A DNA stretch of 64,000 nucleotides from Stereocaulon alpinum (lineage: Eukaryota > Ascomycota > Lecanoromycetes > Lecanorales > Stereocaulaceae). Location of the stretch: contig JAEUBA010000001.1 of NCBI GenBank assembly GCA_018257865.1, forward strand, positions 868,001 through 932,000. The letters run 5' to 3'. A model generated the notes under the pieces. That model had not been told where the DNA came from and made no database searches. It worked only from the letters and a program-made list of their open reading frames with translations. Position numbers and translations under genes: made by a program. Positions 45,123 through 56,862 of this stretch are shown one piece after another (positions within the stretch are counted from its first letter, which is position 1; each line of letters starts with the position of its first letter).

Positions 45123-46780
45123 ATGATAACACGGTTAACGAGCCTCGCTCTTGGGGCTGCCCTTCTTTCTGCGCCTCTTGTCTTTTGCCTCTCGCCCTCA
45201 GAAATACCCTCAGACACGCCCATCGCTTCCCTCGTCTCTTCAGCCAAATTAAACCTAGCAAAGGGCAATGCTAACGATGCTCTCACTTACTTTGATGCGG
45301 CTATTTCAAGAGATCCTAAGAATTACCTCACAATCTTTCAGCGCGGTGCAGCATACCTCTCACTCGGGAGAAATGCGCAAGCTAGTCAGGACTTTGATAA
45401 AGTGTTAGCTATACGACCTGACTTCGAGGGAGCGTTGCTGCAAAGAGCGAAGATAAAAAGCAGGAACGCAGACTGGGCAGCGGCAAGAGAGGACTATATA
45501 AAAGCAAAGAAAACTGGAAGCGAAGACTATGGACAGCTCGAGGAAGCATGGGGCGCGGCATCTCTGGCCACGGACGCTGAGAAAAAGGGAGATTGGGAGG
45601 GATGTGTTAGTCACGCCGGCATTGCGATTATGGTTGCGAGTACGGCCTTGAGCCTTCGGCAATTGCGGGCGCGGTGTCGCTTCGAAAGGGGAGAAGTGCT
45701 AGAGGGAGTCAGTGACCTGGCTCATGCCATACAGATCAATCCATCCTCGTTAGAGCCTCATATGCAGATATCATCAATGTTGTTCTATTCGGTGGGCGAT
45801 ACGGATAAAGGTATCGAGCAGATGCGGAAATGCTTGAGGTCGGATCCGGACTCGAAGGCCTGCAGCAAGCTTTTCAGACGGGAGAAGCAAATCGATAAGA
45901 CTCTGAAGCAAGTCTCAAAGTTGATAGAGAAACGCCAATTCAACAGCGCTGTCAAGCTGCTTGTGCCAACGGGCGAGGATCCTGGATTATTACAAGAGGT
46001 GAAGGATGAGGTCAAAGAAGGCAGGGCAGCAGGTCATATACACAAGAATGCCCCCAACGACCTCTATGCCGGCCTGGTAGAAATGACATGTGAATGTTAT
46101 TCAGAGGTACGTTCATGCTGTCTCGGTCAAACATTCCCTGGGCCATAAGCTAACATGTGTGTTTCTAGATCAACAAGAAGAAAGCCGAACCCTACTGCAC
46201 CGAAGCCCTCACATTGAACGCACACTCTCTCCCCTCCCTCCTCTTCAAAGCTCAAGCACAAATTGACATCGAGGACTTCGAAGCCGCCATCTCAACCCTC
46301 AACCTAGCAAAAGAACACCATCCGTCAGCCTCCAAGATAAATGACCTGCTCCAAAAAGCCCAAACCCTCCTCAAGCGCTCAAAAACGAAAGACTACTACA
46401 AAGTACTCGGTGTAGCAAACGATGCCGATGACCGTACTATAAAGAAAGCTTATCGCAAAGCGACCAAGGAGTATCATCCGGATAAGGCTTCTGCAAAGGG
46501 CATACCTCAAGAAGAGGCGGCGAAAAAGATGGCCAGCATCAACGAGGCGTATGAAGTCCTCAGTGATCCAGAGCTGCGGGCCAGGTTCGATAGGGGTGAT
46601 GACCCCAACAACCCCGAACAGCAAGGCCAGCCATTCCACGGGAGTCCATTTGGGCAGGGAGCTGGTGGTCAGCAATTCTTCTTCAGGCAAGGCGGCGGTG
46701 GTGGTGGAGGTGGAGGTGGTGCTCAATTCAAGTTCCAGGGAGGAGGATTCCAATTCCCTGGTGGTTTTGGATTTCCTTGA
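45123..46780 (+). CDS. ER TPR/J-domain co-chaperone (p58IPK/DNAJC3-like)
   Basis: Two exons, 45123-46106 and 46169-46780, give 531 aa. A signal peptide is clear (MITRLTSLALGAALLSAPLVFC). Residues about 35-390 are TPR repeats, for example ASLVSSAKLNLAKGNANDAL, NYLTIFQRGAAYLSLGRN and PDFEGALLQRAKI. A J domain follows at about 400-465 (DYYKVLGVANDADDRTIKKA and the HPD in EYHPDKA). The order signal peptide-TPR-J domain is that of p58IPK/DNAJC3, which binds unfolded proteins in the ER lumen and stimulates Hsp70 BiP. The tail is Gly/Phe/Gln-rich with a run of about ten glycines and ends GGFGFP, without an HDEL-type signal. Confidence 0.93.
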
Positions 46781-47158
46781 AAACGCTTGAGGGAATGCTT
46801 CATTGCATTGCGTTACGGCGTTTCGTGCTGGGATTAAGGGATTGGAAGGTGTTCGGGTCAGGCATTGGGGGCATGATAGATTCGCTTTCCCATCCCTTGT
46901 ATACCATGTGTCCGATACGCTGTTCTATGAAATTTAGAGCACATTCACTTAGATTGTTTACCTTCCAAACACTCCAATCGATCTATACATTTTCACCTTT
47001 CCTCATCGATAATATCGTAATTACAAAACTTGCAGCCCTTTCCACAAAACCCTTCAGCCTCGGGCAGCCAGCAACCCCACTTCCTTGCCCCTCCAAACCC
47101 ACTCCTCCCCCACTTCCACGCTCCATGCATGCAAAAAGAAAGGGTACAAAAAAGAACA
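46781..47158. other. Intergenic region before tRNA-Ser
   Basis: About 380 bases, pyrimidine-rich toward the right. The tRNA-Ser terminator is expected just left of 47159; the plus-strand AAAAAAG near 47149-47154 reads as a T-run on the minus strand. Confidence 0.45.
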
Positions 47159-47256
47159 CGACACCTGCAGGGTTCGAACCTGCGCTCACGAATGAAACAG
47201 ATGGCTAAATCAAAACCGATTCAAGTCTGTCGCCTTAACCACTCGGCCAAAGTGTC
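47159..47256 (-). tRNA. tRNA-Ser (UGA) with a 17-base intron
   Basis: Minus-strand class II tRNA. The acceptor stem GACACTT/AGGTGTC pairs fully (one G.U), with discriminator G. The D arm is GGCCGAGTGGTTAAGGC. Anticodon stem ACAGA/TCTGT and loop CTTGAA..A give anticodon TGA. A 17-base intron (47203-47219) follows position 37. A long variable arm and T arm GCAGGTTCGAACCCTGC complete the structure. Confidence 0.93.
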
Positions 47257-47501
47257 TTATTCTCGAAATTCTTCTAGATAAATATATATTCAGCAATGTT
47301 CAAGAAGTAATCATCAGTCAATGGCGCCTCGTGAAAAGCTGTGAATTGTATGCTAAAGCTATGGATATCCACTGTAACCCATGAGGAGTATTCCATACAT
47401 CGTACTACCCTGATCATTCCCAGTAGTCCACGCTATGCAGTCGTCCAACAATGCCTTTAAGGCCCCCAAACTCCCTACTAATACCACCAATTCCTCGTAA
47501 A

Positions 47502-49872
47502 CTAGCCCTTGAATGCAAAACGTTCAACATTCATCTGCGACTTTGGGGCCTCTTCGGCTTCCGACAATGCATCATCGGCACTATCCTCTGAATCCGGGAT
47601 GATGGCGTCTTCACTGCCTTTCCTAACCGAAGCATCGGGTCCCATGCTGTGGACGACGGGTAAGCCTGGACGTTTTTGCATGGAGGTATTGCTGTCTTGG
47701 CTTGAGATGGAATCTTGAACCGAGGTATTGACAGATTTACCAGGGAGTACGCTACAAGACTTCGATCTGTTCAGTGCCCCGACGCCGAGTCTTTGCAACG
47801 GCGTCAAACTTCGCGGCCTCTGAAGGAGAGGCTTGCTCGGTAGTGGGATGGCGCTGGCAGGCTGATTCATTGCCTTTCCTCTCTGAATCTCTTTCCGTTG
47901 CGATGCAACACGATCTGTTTCAGGTTGATACGCAAATGTCGATGATAGTGCCTTGAGCTCTGCAGTAACGTATTTGTTCAGATTTTGAGCAACCAATGTT
48001 GCTATATCAGTGACACTAGTCGCTGTTGTGCTGCTAGACTTGTCAGATGTCACTGTTTCTCTGGACCCAGTCGAAGATTGTGAATCCTCCCCTACTGCTT
48101 CTGCATTATGTACTTCAGTCCAGATGCGATGATCGACCTTCTCCTTGCAGCTGTCTTGAAAGATATCAATCCTTCCTTTGCTTGGTGGTTCAGGACCATC
48201 TGATACGTCTGGCAGCCCAGCCATGACATCTTCGACAGAGTCGTCGGACCATATGGTGATGTCTGCACCTTTGCCTCTCTTGCTTGTCCGACTATGCTTC
48301 ACAGAAGGAGTTGGATCCGCCATATCGGGTGTGAAGAACCGACTTCGTCCGACGTCAGATGTCACTGAATTGCCTAATTCCTCGCTATCTTCTGGGTCAA
48401 GGCATAGTCTTCGACGCTTCGGAGGAGCAGGTCCTGTCGATGCTGTGTTTATAGTTTGTGATGCCCTAGAAGCTAGCGCGGGTCGAAATATAGACGAGGG
48501 CATCGAAACGCTTGGTCGAAAACTAGGGGGTCCACTGGGTGCTGGGCTTGATTCCCACGTAGTCCCATTGGCCTGCTGCACCAGTCGCGCCTGCGTCGGA
48601 GAGGGCGTGAAGCTATTTGGATCCAATTCTGCCAGCGGAGTCCGTTTTGCCTTGAAGAATGATTCTATCGATTTGTTCTCTTTTCCATCAGGAAAGCTGT
48701 CGACAGCCTTCCGCCGAGAAACACCCCATGGCGTCTTTGGGGTGCTACGTGCTGTGGATCTGACATATATTGGCTGCTTGGTCATAGGATCGAGATCACC
48801 CTTAGCCACTCCAATGGCAACCTCCTGCTCAACTTCATGACCAATGAAAGAGAAGTCTTCTGGCTGAGCCTCAACTTCAAGTTCTGTCATCATAACAATG
48901 TTGTTCTTCAGTGGGCAGAACACTCGTTGATGAAGGAAAGTTAGCTCGGCCTTGTAGAATTGCTCGAGATACCCCGTCGGAACAAAATATTGACCGTCGA
49001 ATTGCAGCATCTGGATGATCTTCTCGATGGTCTTGTATTTTCGAACGAAGCGGTAAGCAGATTTCAACCCCATACGGGTGATGCTCGCAAGGTAATCACA
49101 TCCACTTAGTATGGCCATACGTCGGAACTCGGCATCTGACCACCCTACAAGACTGATCTCTCGACAGGCGGTGAAATCGGCTCGATTAATCTCGACGCAG
49201 TCACCATATTGGTCCAGCTTTGTCAAGAGTCGCTTAGCGCCGAAGACCAAAAGATCCGAGTCCTCGGACAGCATGCCCTGTGTAATCCCCTGCCGTTCAA
49301 GGTAGACAAGCTGCGCATCTGCTTCGTATGGTGCAACGACGTATTGGACACCAATCTTCTTGAGTTCGTCGATCAGCTGCCTTGCCATCTCCGGAGTAAC
49401 ATCGACAGCCTTCTGCAATTCAAGGTGTGCCTGAGATGGCTTGTTGAGCCGATACAGTTCGAGACCTTTCCTCTTGCTTTCCTCCCGCCTTTTAGCTCGT
49501 TCAACTTCCGTTGCAGCTTTACTCGGTAAGTAATCTCCATCGAAGACGATGTAGGGAATCACGCCGAAGTGTATAAGCATTCGTACTCGGTGCATCGAGA
49601 ACTCAACATATCTACGCTTTAGTCAGCGCTAAACCTCGTTCGGCCATTGCAGAGCATACTTCGTCGTAGGCTTGCCCAACGCCAGATCGATGGCACAGGC
49701 TACCGTCCCTCTGTGTAGCCATCCATATGCATCGACTCCAATGGTCTGACCCGCGAATTTCTTGAGGTTGCAAGGCTTTTGAATAGATTTCAGCAACGGA
49801 AGCAATCCTACAAGACATTTCAGCAACGATATAGGATCTTCGGACCATCTCCAACTCACCAGAGATACCCAT
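47502..49872 (-). CDS. EXO1: Exonuclease 1 (XPG/Rad2 family)
   Basis: Three exons on the minus strand: 49872-49860, 49807-49660 and 49611-47502, giving 756 aa. Exo1 is a 5'-3' exonuclease and flap endonuclease in mismatch repair, double-strand-break resection and telomere processing. The first exon has only 13 bases (MGIS plus one base), giving the invariant MGISGLLPLLKSI across the intron. The N domain has the metal-binding Asp in GVDAYGWLHRG and later FDGDYLPSK. The I domain has APYEADAQLVYLERQG and SEDSDLLVFGAKRLL. The helix-hairpin-helix region contains LSGCDYLASITRMGLKSAY. The C-terminal half is disordered and Ser-rich, as usual, and presumably holds partner-binding sites. It is divergent from TMA16. 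Confidence 0.96.
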
Positions 49873-50207
49873 AGCGGTAGCAGCAAAATGGAACTGGATC
49901 AACGTCCCTGTTTCCCTCTGTTTACTTTCTCCATCTGTGTTCTGTTAGAACCCTCTGTCCGTCTCACAATATCAATATCTAGGACCGTATCTCGTGCACT
50001 CATCACATTGAAAGCAAAGTTGCATAGACAAAGCAAAACATCAGCAATTCAAAGGATAACGGTGCCAGCCAGTTCCAAGCGCTCGTCGCAAGTCGGAGAA
50101 CGCGTCGCGGTTTGCAGCCTCTCGGAACGCGGCGACAGTTCCGCTAGCCCCACCAATATCTTTCTTGACTCTCAACTTTGCACGTACCAAGGTCAGAGGT
50201 ACTCAAG
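49873..50207. promoter_or_regulatory. Divergent promoter region, EXO1/TMA16
   Basis: 335 bases between divergent start codons. It should contain both promoters. Confidence 0.45.
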
Positions 50208-50847
50208 ATGCCGAAGAGCTTAGCAAAAGTGCAGAAGAAGCTATCGAAGAAGAAGGGAAAGATCAGCAGCCTGCACGAGAACAGCAGAGACGCTCAGAAA
50301 ATACGGAGGGCAGGCGCAAGAGGGGAGAAGCTCGAAAGGCTTGCGGCAGCAAGAGCGAAGGCGAATCAACCTCATAGTATGCTATAGGTCGTGGGAGATG
50401 GGAGAGATTAGGAGCTGATGATCCATAGTGCAAAGAGTAGCCTATTTCCAAGGAGCAGCGAAGGCAGCTGTGGGCCCGATTGAATCCGAGAAAATCCATG
50501 GCCTCATTCAGAGGCAAGCCATCGACAAGACACTTTACGATACAAGAGGACTAACAACTAGCAGATACCTTGCTCGTCATGATGAAGAACTTGCAGAATT
50601 AAAGAGCCAGCGAAGGCCTGGACGACCTTCGAGCACGCGAGAAGATCTATTAAAGCAATCTATGGCGGTAGAGGACAGAGAATATGACGCAGGATTCTGG
50701 ATACCAGACATGCAGGACGAGGATAATCTGGCGATACTAAAAGCTTGGAACGGGGAGTGGACGGCGCTGAATACGTTCAAATATATTAGGCTGTCCAGAG
50801 ATGGTAGTTTGCAACAATCAAATTTCCCGCCCAAGGGCCTTTCGTGA
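50208..50847 (+). CDS. TMA16: Translation machinery-associated protein 16
   Basis: Two exons, 50208-50376 and 50429-50847, give 195 aa. Tma16 binds pre-60S particles in the nucleus during ribosome assembly. Typical features are the basic start MPKSLAKVQKKLSKKKG, LHENSRDAQKIRRA, and the conserved middle ARHDEELAELKSQRRPGRP. The C-terminal acidic/aromatic part is DAGFWIPDMQDEDNL and LKAWNGEWTALNTFKYIR. The intron splits a Met codon (A|TG). The length fits the family (about 180-200 aa). Confidence 0.93.
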
Positions 50848-51127
50848 TACAAAAGTTCCAAGATTACATAAATGAAGGTCGAAATACTAAGAACTACGTT
50901 CGTTATATCGGACTCGTGGACAAACATGAAACATGCAGGAACTGGTGGCTGGGTAGCTGAAATAATATTTCAAGATCGAAACAGTGAAGCTCAGGATGTG
51001 AAACTACCCGATCATCAAGGATGCAGATCCCTCGGAGCACAAAGCTTGACTTCTGTCTTGCAGTTTATTAACATACACGAGCTATGCTGAAATGCCAAAG
51101 CTGGAGTACCCTATCCTATCTATTCGC

Positions 51128-51707
51128 TCATTTCTTGCCCGCGTCGTCGAACACATAGGTTAGGTGGCATTTGCCACAGTATTGGCGGTTGTGCATAGCA
51201 GCCATAAAGACACCAGCACCGCACTGTACGATATATTAGCTTCATAAAGTTGCCTGGTACCTGCGTAGATATCTTACCTCGGGAGTAGGACACTCTCTCC
51301 TCAAGCGCTCGATCTTGCCGTCGCCATCCACCTTATAGTACTTGAGCACAGCCAACTTTGTCTTCTTGCGCTTATGCTTGATCTTCTTCGGCGTAGTATA
51401 CACCTTCTTCTTGCGCTTCTTTGCTCCACCACGTAGACGTAGGACGAGATGGAGGGTTGACTCTTTCTGGATGTTGTAGTCGGAAAGGGTGCGGCCGTCT
51501 TCGAGTTGCTTGCCGGCGAAGATTAGGCGCTGCTGGTCGGGTGGGATGCCTTCTTTGTCTGGAAGAAACATCAGAAACGAATACGGTGTAGAAGACAAAG
51601 TATTTGAGCTTACCCTGGATCTTGGCTTTGACATTGTCGATGGTGTCCGACGATTCGACCTCGAGGGTGATGGTCTTACCCGTAAGGGTCTTAACGAAAA
51701 TCTGCAT
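51128..51707 (-). CDS. Ubiquitin-40S ribosomal protein eS31 (S27a) fusion
   Basis: Three exons on the minus strand: 51707-51614, 51558-51278 and 51223-51128, giving 156 aa. Residues 1-76 are ubiquitin, ending LRLRGG. The rest is eS31, with the basic AKKRKKKVYTTPKKIKHKRKK and a C4 zinc-binding set (C in RRECPTPE, CGAG, CGKC). The precursor is cleaved after Gly76 to yield free ubiquitin and the small-subunit protein. The introns sit after base one of codon 32 and after CPTPE. A further spliced leader intron upstream of 51707 is likely in ribosomal protein genes but could not be fixed. Confidence 0.97.
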
Positions 51708-52350
51708 GATGGCCTGGGGGTAGAGTATCAGCTTCCACAGAGACTGCGCTGGGCAGCGTTCTAAAGAGGTCGCAGGCTTACCTCGACAGAATTGTCGTCC
51801 TCAACCTTCAGCAGAGATGCTTGATGATCAACAAGCGGGTCGCACGAGATTTTGTGTGGTATTTTTCGCTTACGTTGCCCTGAATCTTGGCACTCGTAAG
51901 TTTCGGAAGGTCATGAGCTATCCCTGCAGATCATGCGCCATATCCCAAAGAGGAAAAAAACCAACCTCCTCGCCAAGACTTTACTACGGCAACGCATCTG
52001 CGGGTGTACCCGTCAACAACTGATTTGAGCAAGATCCGAAATCCTTCCACCATACTTCATTCCTCTCTACAAGCTGTGCTTGAACCACCTTTGCAACCTC
52101 CACAAACCGTCCTCTATCCTACACTCACCTTTACAAGCCCCAAATTTCCATATTCGAAAGCCAGACTCAGACAACAAATCAGGAGCGTCTCTCAGAGCAC
52201 CTGCCCAAGAGCTTCTCTTCAACACCTTCTAGTCTTGAGAATTCGACTTCTTACACCAGACTGGGCACAACTCAAGGCATTTGAGTCTAGCCCGGCCGAA
52301 CGGCTCGCGCTGCGTTGAGGTAAACACCTGATCTCCTCAATTGACCCCCA
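51708..52350. promoter_or_regulatory. Divergent region, ubiquitin-eS31/zinc-finger factor
   Basis: About 640 bases. It should hold the ubiquitin-eS31 promoter on the left and a C-rich leader of the zinc-finger gene on the right (about 52040-52340). No separate gene is supported. Confidence 0.4.
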
Positions 52351-54869
52351 ATGGACCTCTGCGCTGAGATGAAGTGGGTAGTCTCGAACCACGAAGAACA
52401 ATTGCTGAATTCTTCGACAATTCCCTCTCGAACTCAACTTGCATACCCAATGCTGTCGTACCAGACTCCCGAACTACTAACAGGACGACACCAACGACAG
52501 ATTTCAACGCCCACGGTATTCGACACCTCTACACTTCACCCTGCGTCTCACCAACGCAATGAGCTACATCGACGAGGTCTTGGCCTAAACCAGCAGACCT
52601 TTCCCCAACCTCACGATGAGGCTCCTCGACAGGATGAAAATGTGACAAACGTTGAAGACATACTCCGACAGCAACTAACCCAACAGACCATGCGAGAAGC
52701 GCAGCAGCAGCAACAAACGGCTCGACCGGGCCCCAACGAAACACTCGAACAACAACAGCTACAACGATACCTAATGAACATCCCGGAGACGCAGCGTCTG
52801 GAACCTGGCCCTGGATACCACACAACTAATTACCACACAGCCCAATTGACGGACTTGAATGCGAATTTACAACACTCTTTAACAGATGCATATAGCAACA
52901 CCACCATGAACATGTTACTTGGAATCGACTCAACTTCCTCCGCTGGAAACCTTGATGGCTTCGGAAATGGACTGGACGGATTTCCCGGAAACATGCAACC
53001 TAATGCAATAATGGACACAAATCAAATGCTTCACGGCTTACCATCACGCGAAGGCTCGCTGAGACCCACTAGCAGAGAGGGACCTCAGCGACCTTGTACA
53101 CCTCGAAACCAGAATAGAACGTGTGAGTTAAGAGCTTGACCGTTGCAATTGACACCGTCGCTGATGCTCGTGTAGCATACTTCCCCATGACTCCCGAAAC
53201 AACTCCCTTCTCAAAGAACGCAAATCTTGACAGAGCTGTGCAGAGCCGCACTACAGAATCTTCCCCAACAAGAGACCCGAACGCAACCATCAAGGCCTCT
53301 CATGCAATGCAGCGCGGTAAATCTTGCCAGGACAACTTTGCAGCATTGAGACAGCATGCCATGAGCCCCGCACCTTCGCCGCAGCTCAGACCACGAAGCT
53401 CTCTCGATCTAGCGGCCTTTCCCCAGCCAAACTTTTTCAACATGGCAAATTTGCAGATGGACATACCTAATGGGAACACTACCTCGAACTATTCCCCTGA
53501 GTCCAATGCCGTGTCCTCAACTATGTCATCCATTCAATCATCCCCAGAGACGACACACATGCTATTATTCGGAGACTTGAATCACGTCGTTGCCAACCAT
53601 CCGCAGGCTTCCAATTCTTCGAACATCTCCGACTCTCAAAAAGTGGCAAAACCTGGTGTGCAATCATCCCCACCTAAAAAGAAAGCCCACTCCAGAAATC
53701 AATCAGTATCCGAGATTGATCCTTTAGAATGCATCGAAGAAACTGGGGTGACCAGCGACGAGATCGCCTCATTCATATCCAATCAAGACACCGACAACAA
53801 GTGGACGTGTTTATACCCCAAATGCAGCAAGAAATTCGCGCGGAAAGAGAACATCAAGTCACATGTGCAGACCCACCTTAACGACCGTCAGTTCCGCTGC
53901 AAAGAGTGTAACAAGCGTTTTGTACGCCAACACGACTTGAAGCGCCACACGAACGTTCACAGCAAAGTCAAATCATACATCTGCGAATGTGGTAGTGATT
54001 TCGCGCGTCACGATGCATTGACTAGGCACAAACAACGCGGTATGTGTTCCGGGAAACTCGAGGGAACGGAGAAGAAGGAGACGAAACGTGGGAGACCCAA
54101 GAAGAAGTCCCGACCTGATACAGCAGAGAGGCGCGAGAAAGCAGCCAAAACTCGTCAGCGAGTACTAGAGAAGCAACAAGCTGGCCAGTACGCATCGTCG
54201 GTATCTGATTCCTCGGTCTCTTCTTATCCCAGCCCTGAGCAGCTCTTTGATGAGATGGACTTCACGGCTTCGAATCCAAGCCTTGATCAGGTATCCTTGG
54301 AGCAGCTTTCGAAGGATCCTGCCGCTGACCTCTTCTCGTGGACGCCGCCTACATCTCCCGCTAGCTACAGCACTGGCAACTGCTTTTCTTCTCAGAACTC
54401 CCAACACTCACACACCCCAAAAGCCTTCAGCTTGAGCCCTTCACCCAACCTCGCCGGGATCCCTGAAGAACCGCAGCAGCTGCCAGCCGGTCCCTCAGGA
54501 TCGCGAAAGAGCTCAGGCGACTATCTCAGCACTCCACCAGAGCTGGAGCTCTCGTCCTCTTCACCAGCTGCGTCGAAGATGTTTGACTTCGATGGCAGCT
54601 CTGATGTTAATCCTTCCGATTCAATGACTATGCCCTTTGATTCTAATTCCGACTTCTTCACCAAAGACTTCGACTTGTCAACTTCGTTGGACAAACTTGA
54701 GTCATCCAAGACGAGCAGCACCAACATGGAGTATACCAACTTCACCAACTTCTTCAATACAGAGCTGGAGTTGACTGGCCCTGATCCCTCGCTCGGCCCG
54801 GCACCCCCAACCCACGAGAACATATGGAACCTCTTGAGCGCAGATCTCTTCTCAACGAATGACTTCTAA
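52351..54869 (+). CDS. Swi5/Ace2-type C2H2 zinc-finger transcription factor
   Basis: Two exons, 52351-53122 and 53176-54869, give 821 aa from the first ATG. Family members tend to begin at a sequence like MLSYQTPELLTG, encoded from 52450, so that start (788 aa) is a strong alternative. Three C2H2 fingers lie at about 467-550: WTCLYPKCSKKFARKENIKSH, then FRCKECNKRFVRQHDLKRH, then a shorter third finger ICECGSDFARHDALTRH. This layout and RKENIKSH/RQHDLKRH match Swi5/Ace2, which control cell separation, wall and asexual development in fungi. After the fingers come a basic KRGRPKKKSR and a long Ser/Pro/acidic activation-like region ending IWNLLSADLF. The splice junction yields NRTSYFPMTPETTPF, a block conserved in the family. 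Confidence 0.9.
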
Positions 54870-56862
54870 GGCTCCTCATGGTGAGCACCTCAGGTCGGCC
54901 TGGCTTTAGCGTTGGCGTTCGATGGCGACATGACCGGAAGGATGGCTATGCACAGGCGAATGGAAATGACGGAGGCGCTTGCGGTATTGAAGGGTCATCA
55001 TCATGCACGTCGATTTGTATTTCAACATGTCCGCGAACTTCTTGTCTGACACTGAAGAACATATCATGCTTTCACTCCTTAGGCTACTCATCTTTAGAGT
55101 TTGTTTCGATCTTTCCGTCAACGTCTCAAAGCCAACGTTAAAGACGCGCATGTACCTTAGCGGTAGATAGGAAGCAAATCAGTAGACATTACCTTACCTC
55201 ACAAGCCAAGAAATCCACGGAGTGAATTGAAACAGCGACTAACGCAGATAGATTGACGTGTGATCGAAGCAACCTGCGATAGACCATTACCCTACCCTGG
55301 AGATCAAGCGGCTTCCTCTTGTGACTCATTCAATGTCATGCTGTTTATAATGCTGCAGACTCATTCCTCCCTGCTCACATGTCCGACACGCCAACGGTCG
55401 TTATAAGACCACACCCATTATACCTTCCAGTGCCTGACATAATATCATTCCTAAAACCTCCACTAACCTTGGTCCAGATCAGCTACTTGCGCCACCTCAA
55501 ATAGTAGGCTCGTGAAGCGTATACTCTTACGTTGGCGATGGCCATAGAGTCAACGCGAGAATACTGCGAGCTATATCTCAGGTATGGCCGATAGGTACAT
55601 TTCATTTGGCCGAGAGTGTGTGCAATTTTGAGTTTCACAGACAAGCAAACCTAAGGTACCAGAACCCTCTGACACGCAGCCTGCCCCACTACTGTACATC
55701 ATTATGCAGGGCGTTCCACATGCGGGTACCTATGTAGGCTTTGACCATCACTGCAGTACTTGGGGTGTTTCACAATGACATCTGGCGCACTCATCGAAGA
55801 GTATTCCATGCTTGTTGCGAGCCGTCCAAAGAAGCTGGGTGCTGTATCAGCGATGGTTTACGAAGCTGTTTTTTGATCACTCAGCGCTCATGGAGACACC
55901 TGTGGAATAGACATGCTGTAGAACTAGCTTCTGTATAGCATATTGCAAGTTTGCAACCATGATTTCAGGCCTCGCCTATTGTCGGACCCAAAAGCTATGA
56001 GAAATTGTCAAGTCGTATACAGCCAAATGTTCGGCGTCCAATAGGTCGCATGAGAGCCATCGGGACCGGGAATGCGCTTCGTTGCCAAGCTTTGCACAAA
56101 ACAAGCGGCTGACGGTGGAGGTTTCGTGTCGGCTCAGCCACTCTAGGCCCCAAGTACTGTCCAGGGGCTACTCGGCGACTTCCTGAACACTCCCCACCAG
56201 GAAACGGACTGACAGCTGTCGGAGCTGTCCAGCAATTGTAGATCCGAGGACGACCTTGCGACATTGGGGCAGGAAAGAGTAAGTTACCGAGTAGAAGCGA
56301 TGACCCTTGGGGAACAATCAAACACTTACAAACTTTGATTGCTTTCCGGGTAGGCCGGCGTTAAGTAAGCCCTTGCCGTTGAAATGACATGGGTTTTGGC
56401 TGAGTAGTGAAATTGCTGCGGGTGCACCTACCAGCTTTGTCAGACCAACGTCGCCTTGAATAATCCTGCTTCTTACTTCCTCCGTCTTCCGTAATAGAGA
56501 ACCATTTCTCTGACAACTTGCGCCCTCCGTCTGCTTGTTGACAAGAACGTCAAAACCTCTTACCCAACGGCCGCAAAAGGTGACGCATTGCCCACAAAGT
56601 CGTTCGTCTGACGTTCTCGGCACTCTTGATACCGAACCTCCGTGATTAAATCACCCTCTACGATTTCTGCAACAGCAAGGCCAAAACATACAATCTACCC
56701 TCTTGTACGCCCTCCCTCTTATAGCACCACAACCGCCGTCGAGTACCGCAGCATTTCTATTAGTTGGTCCACTCCATCCCCACTGAAAACCACAACGGCG
56801 CATCCGGCGGGAAGAAGAGGGTCACTCGCCCCCCAGGCCTTGCTTCGGCAGGCCTTCAGACC
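54870..56862. other. Gene-less stretch before AUR1
   Basis: About 2 kb. Short open frames at 55741-55938 (plus) and 55995-56623 (minus) have no support. The right end should hold the AUR1 promoter and leader; the AUR1 frame is open upstream of 56863 but has no earlier ATG in context. Confidence 0.4.
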
